A DNA stretch of 64,000 nt from Tolypeutes matacus (Eukaryota; Chordata; Mammalia; Cingulata; Chlamyphoridae): positions 33,773,611-33,837,610 of the forward strand of contig JAKSZT010053764.1 of assembly GCA_026826555.1 (NCBI GenBank). Reading direction: 5' to 3'. The notes beneath the pieces were generated by a model that did no database searches, was not told the origin of the DNA, and saw only the letters and a list, made by a program, of their open reading frames with translations. Positions 22,930-35,626 of this stretch are shown here, in pieces; position 1 is the stretch's first letter, and each line of letters opens with the position of its first letter. Made by a program: the position numbers and the translations under genes.

Positions 22930-23480
22930 TGAGAGTTATTTTTGTTAATTTTCAGTTTTGCACTGAAATTCTAAGTCTTGCTTTTGATATACTTGGACAT
23001 GTTAAGCATAGCTAATTTAAAATCTGTGTCTGATAACCCCATTGTTGGGATCCTCTTTGGGTCTCTTTCTATAGTTTTTCTTGATTTTCAATCATACTAC
23101 CTTGTCTTCTCATATACTAATTAGTTTTGACTGAGTTCTGGAGATTGTGTATGAAACATTGAAGAGGTTAATTGGGTCCTAGTTGATGGTATCTTTTTTC
23201 CGAGTCCGGAACTCTAATTCCATCCTCCCTCCCTTAGATTTGTGAGGATTTGGTCAAAATGAGCAGCTAGCTTCTCAGTTATCTTTTCTGAAATTGGAAG
23301 ATAACTCTAGGTGAAAAGAAACATCAAATACTGAGTTCAAGTTTCTGGGTTTTCCTCTTTTTTCAAATCTTGCCTCATAATTCTTCACTGAATCATTAGT
23401 TCTATAGTGCTTTCAAAGAGATATTTTTCATAGTTTGTCCAAGTTTTCAAGTTTTTCTCAATGGGAGATTTGGTATGAAT
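22930..23480 (-). repeat. Old L1 3'-UTR-like antisense sequence
   Basis: Phrases such as 'aaaatctgtgtctgataacc', 'gttctggagattgtgtatg' and 'gaggttaattgggtcc' match the style of antisense L1M 3' UTRs. Diverged; boundaries approximate. Confidence 0.45.
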
Positions 23481-24630
23481 TGCCTAGGCTATCATTACTT
23501 AAACAGAACACTGGAAGAATTATTTAAGTAAGAATAAAATAATTTTTCCTGTTATCCCAAATGTGGAACTAGATTTTATCTAAGTCAATCACTATAAAGG
23601 CTAACCCAGAGTATATTCTATCCATTTCATTATATCAGATTTATTTTTTTAATTAGGAAAGTATTTTGTGTTTACTGCAATATGTAAAACTCTAAGGAAA
23701 GATATAGGTAAAATTTTATAGTTTTCCCTCCTCTAACTTCTTCACATCCTTGACCAATCTCTGCCCCTTGAGATAGTCAAAGTTCAGTGTATATATATAT
23801 ATGTATTTCTTTTATTCCTTTATGTCTATATATACACAAACTTATTACATACATGTAATTTTTAAAATTATAAATGAAAGATCATAAAGATCATAACCTG
23901 TCCATTTTACTAATTTGTTTTAAAGACATTTTTCATGAAAATTATCCAACATGCATCTAAAAATTATGTATAGCATTCCATCAATTTTGAGGGTACCAAG
24001 TAATTTAGTAATATAAGGAAAATCTGAGATTTTTCCTTTTGGGGGTAAATGTGTGCTCTTGTCTCTTTCATTGTTTTTCTGTATTGGTTCCAGAGGGGTT
24101 AAAGTCCCCATGAGTCCCTGACTTGAGTGGCTTCTGGGTTCTCTGTGAATCCCATTCCAGAGACAGGAATTTCTGTGAACAAGGAGCCGACAGCACTCTT
24201 TGAGAACTGCATCATCCTCAGCAAAATACATTTGGGGGCTTTAAAGAATCCAGAAGAAACTTTACACACACACATCTATACAATATCTGTAGGTGTGTAT
24301 ATGCATTATATATAAAATAAATATATAAAATATCTATTATAAAGAAAAGAAATAAATATATAAAATAAATTAGATATAATAAGATTCATAATAAATTGGA
24401 GTTCTACATCATCTTTATCACATATATACATGCTCTATATGAGGACAAACACATTACATATATAAAAATAAATACATCATATGTGTGCATGTGCTGTATT
24501 TCTAAAACATAGTGATGATTTTCCATCTTGCAGTAAAGAAGTTCCCATAACTGAAAAGAGGAATTTGGCAGCAAAACAGACCAGTAGCAACTGACTATGA
24601 TAATCCCAACTTTTTCCATTATTGCTAGTA
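23481..24630. other. AT-rich, possible L1 scraps and microsatellite
   Basis: 23,640-23,900 may be an antisense L1M scrap. 24,290-24,480 is a degenerate TATAAAATA simple repeat. The 103-codon frame at 23,920-24,231 (-) has no recognisable domain. Confidence 0.4.
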
Positions 24631-24634
24631 ACAG

Positions 24635-24850
24635 AATTTATTGAATACATGTGTGCCAGGTGCTTTGCTATGTACTTTACAAACATTATCTTCTATAAGC
24701 CTTAAAACAACCTTAGGAGTTAGGTCATCTTTTTCAATTTTTGCAGAAGAGAAAATTAAGACACAAGAGCATAATTTATTTGTTCAAAATCACACAAAAC
24801 AGCAGATTTGATACTCATACTCCATTTTTTGACTCTAAGCTCACTCCCAT
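24635..24850 (-). repeat. MIR relic
   Basis: Antisense MIR order: 'gtgtgccaggtgctttgc', 'ttacaaacattatctt', 'gccttaaaacaacc' and a degraded form of the 'aaactgaggcac' region. Old and diverged. Confidence 0.6.
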
Positions 24851-26280
24851 TGTTTATATTGTACTTCCATTTCTTCAGTTGTGGTATAGTTACATTTTCT
24901 TTTTGATCTTGCAATTTGCTCAAAATTTTGTATTTTGTTATTTTGTATAAAGCATTACTCTACAATATGTTGGAGCAAGGCTGCATAAAACCTGGATTTT
25001 TCCATGCTTCTTTTTTTTTTTCATTTTAAGTGGTAAAAAAATTCACTTGAATGGCACAAATTGTCTTATGTCTCAAGGGTTTTTGAATTTCTATCAATTT
25101 TAGGTTGAGAGTATAAGTGGGTACATGACTATCTAGTAGAAGTCCTTTTATTGGAAACTATTGCTCTGAGTATTTGGCCAGTGAAGCTAAAATTCCAATT
25201 AAATAGGGAAATCATGCAATGGGATTCATATATTAATATACACACACATATATATAATCATACAATGTATATAGATATATTATACCTTTTATTTTAATGC
25301 AAAATATAAACACAATTTTTGCCAATCAATACACTTTGAGTTCTTTTTTGGCATCAAACTTCTTTTATTACAATGACTGGAATACAACAGCATCAATTAA
25401 AATTCTATATTATATTCATTGTGTAAACCATGCCCATAATGTACTATCTATATATTCCAGATCTGACTTATTAAAGATTAATGAGAATTTAAAGACACTT
25501 GCAGAGCAATTTAAATAGGAAAGACCTTACAATTTTCTTTCCCACACTTAATGTGATAGCATTATTTTTAGTAACTCACTTTCACGTTTCCTAAGAATTC
25601 AAATTGGTTTTCAAGGAAACAACAATTCCTCTTTTGTTGTCCTCGTCTTTTTAAAACTAGTATAAATAAGTTTGTGAAAAATGCAAGCGGCCCTTGTTAA
25701 GCACACAGTGGTAGGAGACATGGGTGGGGAGCTTCTAGCTACCATGATCAAGCATGCTATGGACCCTGTGTTTCCCCAAGTGAAGAGTTTCCTTGCAAAG
25801 AAATGGAGATTTGGTTAAAGGACATTTCTTTTTGCTGCAGTGATTATCTTCTTTCCATGCATTAAGACCTCAGAACTAGGATTGGGAGAGATATCTGGTG
25901 TTAAGTAGGAAAATGCATTCTTCTGTTGAACCTAGGCTATGGAATGCTATTTTAATCAAGGAGTGCTACAGAACAGTTTCTGGATTTTACCTAAATACTT
26001 TGTCTTTTCATGTAGTCCAGTTCTCTAGAAAATGCTGAAATTCCAGGTTCCTGGAAATTGCTACATGTTTTACATTTTCTGTTTCAAAACTGTACTTTCC
26101 TACTTGTAGGAAAAAAATAATTCTACTCTTGTATTTGTAGTATAGGAAATTCTCCGGCTACCCAAGAAACTTAGTATTTTATTATACCACTTTTGCTATT
26201 TAGAGATTTCATAATTCAAAACTGTGTGTAATGCAATTATCTTTTGATCATATTGGCCAGTTAAATATAGCAATGAATTG
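24851..26280. other. No recognised feature
   Basis: AT-rich, apparently single-copy sequence with small TA/CA tracts near 25,230-25,280. Confidence 0.4.
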
Positions 26281-26960
26281 ATTTTTTTTCCCCTACTGTC
26301 TTGTCTGGGTAATTGAAATTACTGAATCAACTAGTTGTTTTGGCCTCACCTAAACATTGCTGAATCAGGTTTATTTCACAGTCTGGTTACCATGGTGTCT
26401 AGCTCACATAAACACATCTGCAATTCATTTGCAGCTTCTCACATTAAACACTAACTTAAAGTATGCTTTTGATCAATGTGGTCTTATCAACCCATAAATC
26501 TCCTGCCTACTTTAATTAAAGCAGAGTCCTTTAAGACATTTGTCGTGCAATCTTATACTTGACTCCAATCTCCTAGTCCATTTCGTGACTGCAGGCAAAA
26601 ATATAAATGCATTAAAACATGATTCCCCAAACTTTCCTTGCTTCTGTAGGCTACAGAGGTATCAAAGGAGTGCGAGTGTGATTGAAATGAGCCCTGGGTG
26701 ATTTGTTGTCAGTGTCCTTTTAAGAAACCCACGAAAAATCACAGTGATTTAAAATGAAACCCATGACTCTGTTTTAAAGTTCACATAAATCTGAAACTTG
26801 AAGTTAAACTTGAAGGTCACACAAAACATAAGAACTGGAAACCCTGGGGTTTCTTCGTGGGCTAACTATCCTGGTTCTGTCAGTTCTGCGTGACTGGGCC
26901 AAGTTCCTTTGGAATGCTGAGTTAAGAAAGGACATATAGCTCTGTCAGTCAGTGTCTGCA
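26281..26960. other. Repeat-free stretch, possible conserved non-coding element
   Basis: I see no mobile-element text. The sequence carries intact short motifs such as GGTTACCATGG (26,385-26,395, RFX half-site-like) and TTTAATTAAAG near 26,512. Base composition is balanced compared with its neighbours. Conservation cannot be judged without an alignment. Confidence 0.2.
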
Positions 26961-27590
26961 CACATTAGTAAAATCTCAGAAATGCTTTAGGAAATGGTGG
27001 CTGAACATTTGGGGGCTTTTCTCTTCTATGCGAGTTTTTTCTTTCTTGGTTTCTAATAACTGACTATTATGCTGTAGGGGTTGCAGAGAATACTTTCCTT
27101 AAACATTGAGAGAGAATTCATTCCTTGACAGGACATAGCCCTCTTCTGCCATGAACACCACTGTCTCTCCTGACTCTGCACACATCTCCCAAGCCCCGAA
27201 ACCTGCTGCTGGTTGCCCTCCTGACCCTGGCCTTATCCTACTCCTACTCCGCTGAGAGCTTCCATCCCCTGCTGAGCACCTGCTTGGGAAGTGCCCTGCT
27301 CCCCCTGAATGCTCTCACCCACGCTCTTCCACTAGGAACTGCCAAACTTATTCCTGGGAGCCCTTGTGATGGCAAAGCTATCTGTTGGCCCATAGCAAAG
27401 TGGAAAAATGTTTCTCTCTCTTTTGCTGGTTACTCATTGTTGACAACATCACAAAGCGTGATGGTTTTGCCAGAATATATGCTAGCGTTTGTTTTTGTTT
27501 TTTCAAGTAAACCGTATTTCAACTTCAAAAAATGAAAGAACAGACAAAAAGGCAGCTTAACAAATTATGGAAGCATTACTTTAAAAAATT
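26961..27590. other. Unassigned, C-rich part at 27,140-27,380
   Basis: The C/T-rich stretch includes an 83-codon frame (27,284-27,535, +) and a short upstream frame starting with ATG at 27,150. I recognise no domain and no splice structure. A processed pseudogene or unlisted repeat is possible. Confidence 0.3.
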
Positions 27591-27885
27591 CTGTCCAGGC
27601 ACATTTATCTCATTTAATCCTAAAATCAAACTCAAAAATTGTTTCTCTAGTGTTCGGAAAGATACTTAAATGAACACAGATTGGTTAAGTGACATGACCA
27701 AGGTCTCCTTGTTAATGAAGAAAAAAATGCTTAGTCATATTCATATCTCATAGAACTAAGCCCCATATTCTCTTTTTATTACCTTTAGCATTGATATAGT
27801 ACCTTCTTTGCCTATGCTACAAAAAAATTAGCAATATTACTGTTAACTATATAAGTTACATTAGTTTTATTTTTCCCATGCTAAG
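27591..27885 (-). repeat. Weak MIR and L1 scraps
   Basis: 27,591-27,720 has the order of antisense MIR ('acatttatctcatttaatcc', 'ggttaagtgacatgacc'). 27,829-27,882 resembles the 'ttgactatagtccat' part of the L1 copy at 37,660-37,720. Both are weak. Confidence 0.35.
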
Positions 27886-29940
27886 ATTTTAAAAGAAATT
27901 ATTTCAGTTTTGATCCTTCCTTCCACACCTACACTTTTTGGGCCAGGAGATACTGAATATCAGGCATAATTCAGAAGACTAGGACTTTGATAAGAGGTCA
28001 ATTCATGGTCCTTTGCTTCATTGATGCTTAAGGTGACTTTCCCTAGGAAGCTCCTAACTGCCACTCACATAGACATTTTGTGGCTGCATCTCATTCCATT
28101 AACTGAGATTCTGGTCCTGCTGCTATTATTGTTGTCACTGCTTTGTGGCCTGGTTCCATTTTCATTTTGCACGAGTTCTATTCCCAAGGGATCTTGGCTT
28201 CTTTGCAGAGATTTCAGTCGTAAAAACCTCGCTGGCTCACCAGACGGCCCACATGTACCTGAACCCAGCAGTTAACTGAGCTTGGATGCTCTCGTGGGAG
28301 GCTTCTCAGCCTCTGCTCCAATAAACTCATGAGAGGTCGGGCCAACTGTTTGCTAGACATGGCGAGTTATATATCTCACTAAGAGAGAATTCCACCGAGA
28401 CTCAAACCGGGACACTCTTCCTGCTCTGCCAAACTTGTAAGAGGCCAGCATGTTAGGCATTATTATCCTGTTTTTGCACTTGTGTAAACTTGGCCTTAAA
28501 GATGTTATGGACATTGTTCTGGGCCTTGCACTCCGTGAGTGGCAGAGCAGATTCCTAAGCCTGGCCTAAATGCAGCGTCTCACTGTGCCTTTGACACCGA
28601 GATATGACATAAAAATCACAGCGTTTCCAAGGTAAAACTGTTCTACAAGAAGTTAAGAACTTAGCAGAGGCAGGAGACATTATCCCCATGCTCTTTGCTT
28701 ACTTCTTCATTCATTCATTTCCAAGGAAGTTCTCTGGGTAGAATAATCACTAGGAAACTGGGCTTCTTTCCTCTCCTTTTAGTTTCTCACAAGGAAACAG
28801 AAAGATTTGTTGTTGTTGTTGTTTGTGTTTTGTTTTTTGCTGTTAAGAAAATTGCTCCTCTGATATTAATTTTTAGTTTGAAACCTCTGAGGCATTTCAT
28901 TGTAAAGTGACACCTACCACTGCTTAGTACAGGGAGATAGAAATATTTCTTAGAATTATAGAATTGCATCCAAGGGAACCATTCCCCATCTGATGTTCCA
29001 ATCCCACCAGCCAAGAGATTGCTATGGTTTACTGCATCCGTGCCAGACCACTAACTGCTGCCTGAAACAAACCACTCCATTTCCAGAGCATTCTTGTCAC
29101 TGAAGTTGCTCCGATGTCAGGTTCAAAACATCTGATCTTATCTCTGTTTTCTAAGAGAATATGAAAATGTCTCATGTCTCTTGCACGTGGGCATCTTTCA
29201 GAAACCCTCGTGACTCCACCTTTTAACATCGAAAACAACTATTTTCATGTCCCTCCTATTTTTCATTTTTATAGAATTTTTAATAAAGAAGTGCTATTTG
29301 AAATGCTCTCTGAGATAAGGAGAGTGAGTATTTACAGGCCAGGAAAATGACATGCAGCAAAGACAATGGAGTCAAAACCAGGATTCTTCTGGCCCACTTA
29401 TCAGGACTCTTTTTTCCAAATTTCCCTCCTTTCTAGGAGAACCATTTCCTTTTGTCTTCAACTGTTCCTCACATAAGCTGGTACCATTTTATCTCAGCAT
29501 CCCAGGCACTGTCCTCTGCTGCCTCTGAGGTACATGGTGCTCAGGTCCAAATACAAATAACCACAGCTATTTCTGATCTTTACCAATGGATTGTGTTCTT
29601 GAAGGCCTGTCCTGGTAAACTCATGAGTGTGCAAATAAGATCAGTGCAGAAACAATATGAGAACACGAGAAAGAATCAGCAGAATGCCAGAGGAGGCTCT
29701 AGTAAGGTAATTTCCCGAGTGTGAGACAGTTACGTAATTTAAAAAAAACATATTTCTTCAAACTTTTTCTCTTAAGTGCTTTATTTCTCACCTTACCAGG
29801 TGGTCATGCTCCATATATTTATGTTTCCCATGGTTCTGAAATCAATCAGAAGACACAACAGCAGGAGTCGCTCATATACATCCCCACCTCCACTGTCACC
29901 ACTCTAGTTGAGTCTTTTGTGATGTTTTTCCTGGATGTTT
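27886..29940. other. No gene recognised
   Basis: Apparently single-copy sequence with a short (TTG)n at about 28,808-28,822. Open frames of 60-90 codons on both strands show no recognisable domain. Confidence 0.4.
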
Positions 29941-29944
29941 GAAA

Positions 29945-30590
29945 GAAGCTCCTCATTGTTCTCTATCTCTCCAGTCTTCCTCTCTCTCCAGATTCATAAC
30001 CCATATTGCTTCCACCATTATCCTCCCCAAACTCAATGCTGACCAAGTCTATTTCTACTCAAAACCCTTCAATAGTCTTCCATTATATGGAAAATAATGT
30101 GCATCTCTTCATGCTTATAGTTTGACTTTTACAATTTGCCCCAAACTCCCAAAAGACCTTCACTAGTCCACTTTTAATTGTACAACACTTAAGAATTTTA
30201 TTTGGTGCTCTCTGACTACAGCATGTATTTTTCTTGCTTCTGTGTCCTTCAACACACTGGTCCCCTCTTTCTGGAATTCTAATTGCCTCTATGTATCCAC
30301 CAGAATCTTGCTATTTTTCAAAGACTCAATAAGGTCCAACCTTCTCCAAAAAACTCACTTATGTCCCACTTTTTCTTTTTTCACTTCTTTTACTTCATCT
30401 TTATTAAGTATTTATCACAGTCAGCCACTATTGATTATTTCTGTACTTGAATTTCCTTATACACTGCAATTCCTGGAGAGAGACAGTTCCTACACATCAA
30501 AAGCACCTAAAATGTTTTATGGATTGAAGTGGATACTGACTGATGTTAGCACATTCATGTATGTATTTATTCATTCATGAATTTCTTTAG
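29945..30590 (+). repeat. L2 relic
   Basis: Long C/T-rich L2 3' region with 'caaaacccttcaatagtct', 'ctggaattctaattgcctc' and a distal 'tattcattcatgaatttc'. Diverged; the 112-codon frame inside is incidental. Confidence 0.6.
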
Positions 30591-31150
30591 CATATGCTTA
30601 TTGAAGGACTACTACATGCCAACTAAAGGGAATTCCAATCCTCAAAGGCCTGCAAACACATCTAACTATAATTCAGTTCAGGAAAATGACATATTAGAAA
30701 TATAGCAAAGAGCTGCTGCATCTGTGATAACTCAGCTTTATGTTGTGCTTTCCCAGTGCACTTTTCCTTCTTCCTGCTTTTATTTTTCTTGATCATTTAA
30801 GCTTTGGTTCCTAGAGACTCTACTCTGGATTGTTATTGGAAAACCATGTAAGCCATTAAATAATTACATTTCTTTCTTGCCATAGTCCTCTAGTCTAAGT
30901 TTTCCTTTCCTTTTTGGCCATATCAGCAACAACCAACTCCTTCAGCACATTCCACCTTCTTTCTTGCTCCACAGTTGAAGACAGACTCCTTTGTCTTAAA
31001 GATTAGCACACAGCTATTAAAGTTATGGCTTTTCTTTTAATAAACAGTAGCCAAAGAAACAGTGTTAATACATGTAGAAAACTCAAAAAGATTCAATAAG
31101 GACTCTTAGAAAATTCATTAAATCCTAGTCTTTCACTCATATTTTCTGGA
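30591..31150. other. No recognised feature
   Basis: Apparently single-copy AT-rich DNA. Confidence 0.4.
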
Positions 31151-31154
31151 TGTC

Positions 31155-31480
31155 TTTGTTTTCCGGAACTGCTATGACAAATACCACACGAGTTGATTTA
31201 AACAACCAGCATTTATTGTCTCACATGTTTGAAGGCTAGAAGTCTGTAGTACTCTGGGGGTGGCAGTCCTTTGCCATATGGCAATGTCCTTGATCTCCTC
31301 CTGTGACTTTCTCTGATTTCTGGCTTCTCTGTCTTCTCCCAAGTTTCTGGTGTTTACTGACAGAATACATCTGAATTTCCCCTCTTTTTAAGACCTCCAT
31401 AGTAAGGATTAAGACCCACCCTGATTCAATTTGGCCACTCTGGATTTCTCTTAAGATAGTACTTGGATGCACCATTGTAC
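31155..31480 (+). repeat. LTR- or MER-like interspersed repeat fragment
   Basis: The order 'aactgctatgacaaatacc', 'agcatttattgtctcac', 'gaaggctagaagtctg' and 'attaagacccaccctgattc' is that of a common mammalian interspersed repeat whose family I cannot name with certainty. It resembles the layout of the solo LTRs at 35.0 and 56.0 kb (aataccag, then tttatt), but sequence identity is low. Confidence 0.5.
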
Positions 31481-31770
31481 TTCTGCCTTCAGATTTCCAC
31501 TTGTTCATGGGAGAACATGTCCATACTTTCTTCCCTGAATGCTTCTCTTTCCAGCACTTCATTCTAAAGAGCCAGGAAGATTGGATAACAAGTAAACACT
31601 TTGTGAAAAGAAATGCATTTAGATTTCTGACACCTCTGTTCTGATGATGCCCTTCACAGTGTTCTCCTTTTCCCTCAGCAAAGTCTCTAGAGGACATTTC
31701 TTTCCACCTCTTTCCATCAATCATCAACTTTAATGTTAGCTCAGACTTGGACCTACCCAGCAACCAGAAT
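31481..31770. other. Unassigned
   Basis: Continuation of the repeat above or unique DNA. It carries the 3' part of an incidental 182-codon minus-strand frame (31,236-31,784). Confidence 0.35.
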
Positions 31771-31774
31771 CCAT

Positions 31775-31960
31775 TTCTTTTCATTCAATCATTCATTAAT
31801 CCATCCCTTCATATATCCATTCAACAATTATTTATTGCCAATCTCTACCGTGTTTAAAGCTTCTAGAAATTCTTCATTGTTTATGACAATTAGGGAAATA
31901 CATTATGACATAGCTGGGTGGTTTCCCACTGAGTCAGTGTCCATTTGATTCTTTGATTAT
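31775..31960 (-). repeat. L2/MIR-type 3'-end scrap
   Basis: 'attcaatcattcattaatcc' followed by 'attcaacaattatttattgcc' is the reverse complement of the L2/MIR 3' terminus. Confidence 0.45.
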
Positions 31961-33600
31961 ATCTAGGAGGGCAGAGTTTGTTGAGGGTACAATGCATTTG
32001 TCCCTTCATCTCAGAAATGGAATGTTTGCCACATATATGGCTCAAGACAGCATTTCGAGGTGGGATCAAATACGTTTAGAAAACCTATTTACACAGCACA
32101 AAGTAGATATTTATATTCTACTTTGAAGTGGAAACTATTCATGTCTTTCTTATATAATAAACAGCACATTGTGAGCTACAGATGCCTAATAACTATTAAA
32201 TAATATAAGGAATTGTTCATTCATGAGAAAGGAAACTGATTGGGCAATTTCAACTCCCTAGTTCTGACAGGCAGTTTTCCTTTTTAAATTTGACTTTTAC
32301 ATCATTACTGTAAAAATTTGTTTACTTCTTATTTTAAATAAGAGAAATTAAGATGGACAGTGGGAATTACCACATGCAATGTTTTGTTGTTGTTGTTAGA
32401 CTTCAGAGTTATAACTAAATAAAAGGTAGAGTAATTTTGCATCAAATGTCTCCCCAAATAAATCCAGGGATTTCTACTGAGCTTTGTTCTCAGGAAATCA
32501 TCACCATATCTCATTGTAGAAATATTTCCATGTGTAATTAATTTAAATATAACATAAAAGAAACAGACTCTAGATCAAAAAGGCAATAATCTTCCATGCA
32601 AACATATTCAACCACAAACCAAGGGCATATTTTTGGGTTTGGTCCTCATTTTGATGATCACAGGATTTATCTTTATTTGCATTTTACTTGGGTGATTTTC
32701 AATGTCAAAAAGAGTCTGGGGAGACATGATGTACATTGTAAAGTAATGTTATAAAATAATTGAACATATTTCCCTTGACTCTGGATGTATTTGTACTTGT
32801 ACACACAATCACATCAAAAGGCTGGGAATGCTGCAAACTCAGCTGCAAATTATTATCATGACAGTCTTGGCGTGCTGCGGCTGCTCTCACACTGAGACAC
32901 CAACTGGGTGTTCCAACTGGATGGGTTAGCCCTAGAGTCAGCTCAGACTTCAGTACAATTCATAGAGGGGAACTCTGTTTGGTTTTAAAGAAAAAGGCCT
33001 GTAGGACAAAACAAACAGAAAAACAAACATGTAAACCTTTGCTAGCACAAGTTTTTAAGGAAAATGTAAAGTTAGGGACAAACTGTGAGAAGTTGTTGTG
33101 ATACTAGTATCAGGGAACAAGTTTAGCCACAATCATCCTACTGAATCTCAGCAAAAAAGAACTCAGTTGCTTACGGAATTCATACGCAAAAAAATTGTTT
33201 TGACTGCTTCCATATGAAAAGTGATTCAAAACTTGTATTTTCAATCCCAGAAACCCCGTTAAGTGAAATGGAATAGTTTTTGAATCAGAGAGTTAGTGTG
33301 ATGCAAATTCAATATGATTTGAGGGACAGAGTTTAGAATTAGGAGCCTCAAATCAGACCAGATCATTTTGGATAAGAAAATATAGATCAGAATCAGAAAT
33401 AAGGCCTCATCCACTTTAAAAGGGAGGGAGGAAACTCTTGGTTTTCTAATTTCTCTTAAAGTTACAAATCGGCCCTGAAAACAAATAAGAGCGCTCTTGC
33501 CACTATACCTGCCTCATGACAGACAAAGTTGGCCTGGGCTTACTCTCCATGAGAACTAGCTAAACTCTTCATTAAGAATGCGAGAGGTGAAATTGGTTTT
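31961..33600. other. No recognised feature
   Basis: Apparently single-copy sequence; a short (TTG)n at about 32,382-32,396. Confidence 0.4.
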
Positions 33601-33604
33601 TGGG

Positions 33605-33800
33605 AAGTGCACTAGAGCTAGAGTCAAAAGACTAAGATCTGAATGCTTGCTCTGTCACTCACCAGCAGGGTTATTATGGAAATGTCATGTCCCCTTCCTG
33701 AGATTTAGTTTTCTTTTACACAGAAAGTGGGAATTATCTTTCATCCTTTTCTGAGGACAGTGTGAAATGTTTTGTAAGCTCTTGCCAAAGATTATCATTA
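33605..33800 (+). repeat. MIR relic
   Basis: Sense MIR order: 'tagagtcaaaagactaagat', 'tctgtcactcaccagc', 'ccttcctgagatttagttt' and 'aatgttttgtaagctctt'. Confidence 0.6.
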
Positions 33801-34020
33801 TTTTGAAGCTGAACTTCTTTTTCAGTGATAATTAGGTAACGTATGGGTAGGAGCAGAGATATCCTTTAAATGTGAACTATGCAACTCTCTCCCCCCACCT
33901 TTTATTTTGCAGTTGCATTGGAAGTATGTTGGGGGGGCCCCAGTGCCTGGGAAATATAGCTTGTTTGTGTCTAAACTGTAATATACTCCTTTAGCAGGTA
34001 TATATGCTGGGGGAGTGCTA
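33801..34020. other. No recognised feature
   Basis: Short single-copy stretch with C and G runs at 33,885-33,945. Confidence 0.4.
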
Positions 34021-34390
34021 GCTATTCTATCAGATAAACCTCAAATTGCAGTACCTTAACACTATAGAAGTTTATTTCTTGCACATATAAAATGGGTGTT
34101 CCTGATTGGTGGGCTGTTCTCATCCAGGACCTGGTTTCTTTCATGCTGGGGGTTCATTAACTTCAAGACAAAGCTTCCAACATTGCTAAGGTATCAAGCC
34201 ATGGAAAGAGAAGGGACACAGAGGAGAAGGCATAGGAGGTATTTATGAGCCAGCCCTGGAAGTGCCACAGATCTCTTCTGCTCAATTCCATTGGCTAGAG
34301 CCCAAGCACACACACTTTTCCATAAGGAAAGTGACACCATCACATTTGAGGTCATAGAATGATTCCATGTGCTGGGAAACTTTCAAATTA
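34020..34390 (+). repeat. Old interspersed repeat (MER/LTR-like)
   Basis: The order 'agaagtttatttcttgcac', 'gggtgttcctgattgg', 'atttatgagccagccctgg' and 'ctcaattccattggctagag' is a familiar mammalian repeat of about 370 bp. I do not assign its family. Confidence 0.5.
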
Positions 34391-34799
34391 ACATCATTAC
34401 TCACTCTTGTTAGTGAGTGACCTTAACTTAGCAGCAGTTTGTAAACTTCAATGAAAATTAAAGTCAATTGAAAAGTGTGACAAAATTCAAGATTTCTGAC
34501 TTTCTACACCTTTGAATCAAGTAAGTATGAGGTGAGGCCTATATATGAATTTTAATATCTCTCTCATACCCCATACACTTTAAGAAATATAGACTTACTG
34601 GTTTAACATGACTTGCTCATGTGTGTTCAAAAGTATATGCATTTTATGTAAATCTTAACCTGATAAACCATCTCAGGATTACATTGTCAGGAAGATGAAT
34701 ATTTGGTCCTTTTATTTCTTTCAGTAAGTCAGCAAGAACACAATGAGTATAGGGAAAATGGATGAAATAAGTTCTGGGCATTGTAAGAGACTTTCTGAC

Positions 34800-35010
34800 A
34801 TAACTCCAACTATTTGGCACTTACTGTATTCCAGGCACTGTACTTTATATGCATCACATCTAAATAGCACAACAACCCTGAGAGGTGGATGTCATTGAAT
34901 CCATTTGGCAAGTTGAGGCAACTGTAACTCGAAGAGGTTAAGTAACTTGGTAAAGTCACTTAGCTAGTAAGTGTCAGAGTACAGAGTTAGCTCCTGCTCT
35001 GTTTGACTCC
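34800..35010 (-). repeat. MIR relic
   Basis: Antisense MIR: 'cttactgtattccaggcact', 'acaaccctgagagg' and 'gaagaggttaagtaacttgg', then 'tagctagtaagtgtcag'. The solo LTR at 35,016 is inserted at its end. Confidence 0.75.
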
Positions 35011-35015
35011 ATTGC

Positions 35016-35621
35016 TGTATTAGTCAGCCAAAGGGGTGCTAATGCAAAATACCAGAAATTGGTTGGCTTTCATAAAGGGTATTTATTTCGGGTAGAAGCC
35101 CACAGTTACCAGGCCATAAAGCTTAAGTTACTTCCTTCACCAAAGTCTGTTGTCATGTGTTGGAGCAAAACAGCTGCCGACGTTTACCAGGGTTCAGGCT
35201 TCTTGGGTTCCTCTCTTCCCAGAGTTCCGTTTCTCTCTGGGCTCAACACCTCTGTTTCCTCCACAAGGTCAGCTATAGACTATGAGACTCTCTAGGCTTT
35301 GCCTCTCTCCACAAGGCCAACTGTAAACTGTCAGGCGAACAGCTCGTCTCTTTTCCTGGGGACTTCTCTCCTTCTTCACAACCAAGCTCCTCTGTGTGCT
35401 TACTTCCCGAGGGCTCCAGCATTAAAACTCAGCATCAGAACTCCAACATCAAAACTCCAACTCTGTCCTTTGCCATGTCTTTTATCTTTGAGTCCTCACC
35501 CACCAAAGGCCCAATCAAAGCCATAATCATAATTTAATCATGCCCAGAGGACATGTAACCAGTTTACAAACATAATCCAATATCTATTTCTGGAATTCAT
35601 AAATAATACCAAACTGCTACA
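35016..35621 (+). mobile_element. Solo LTR, copy A, with 5-bp TSD
   Basis: 606 bp starting TGTATTAGTC and ending TGCTACA, flanked by ATTGC at 35,011-35,015 and ATTGC at 35,622-35,626. TG...CA termini and a 5-bp duplication indicate a retroviral solo LTR. It aligns along its length with 56,005-56,547 and more weakly with 55,085-55,705. It contains a C/T-rich middle and 'cttaatcatgcccag'-like text ('tttaatcatgcccagagg') near the 3' end. I see no internal retroviral sequence beside it. A frame at 35,059-35,526 is incidental. Confidence 0.8.
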
Positions 35622-35626
35622 ATTGC

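Noticed and set aside
27150..27535. Possible coding exon with short ATG frames
   Set aside because: No splice sites in convincing positions and no recognisable protein; left as unassigned.
31236..31784. 182-codon minus-strand open frame, the longest outside the ERV
   Set aside because: It overlaps an interspersed repeat, has no recognisable domain or low-complexity-free core, and about one frame of this length is expected by chance in 128,000 six-frame codon positions (stop rate 3/64).
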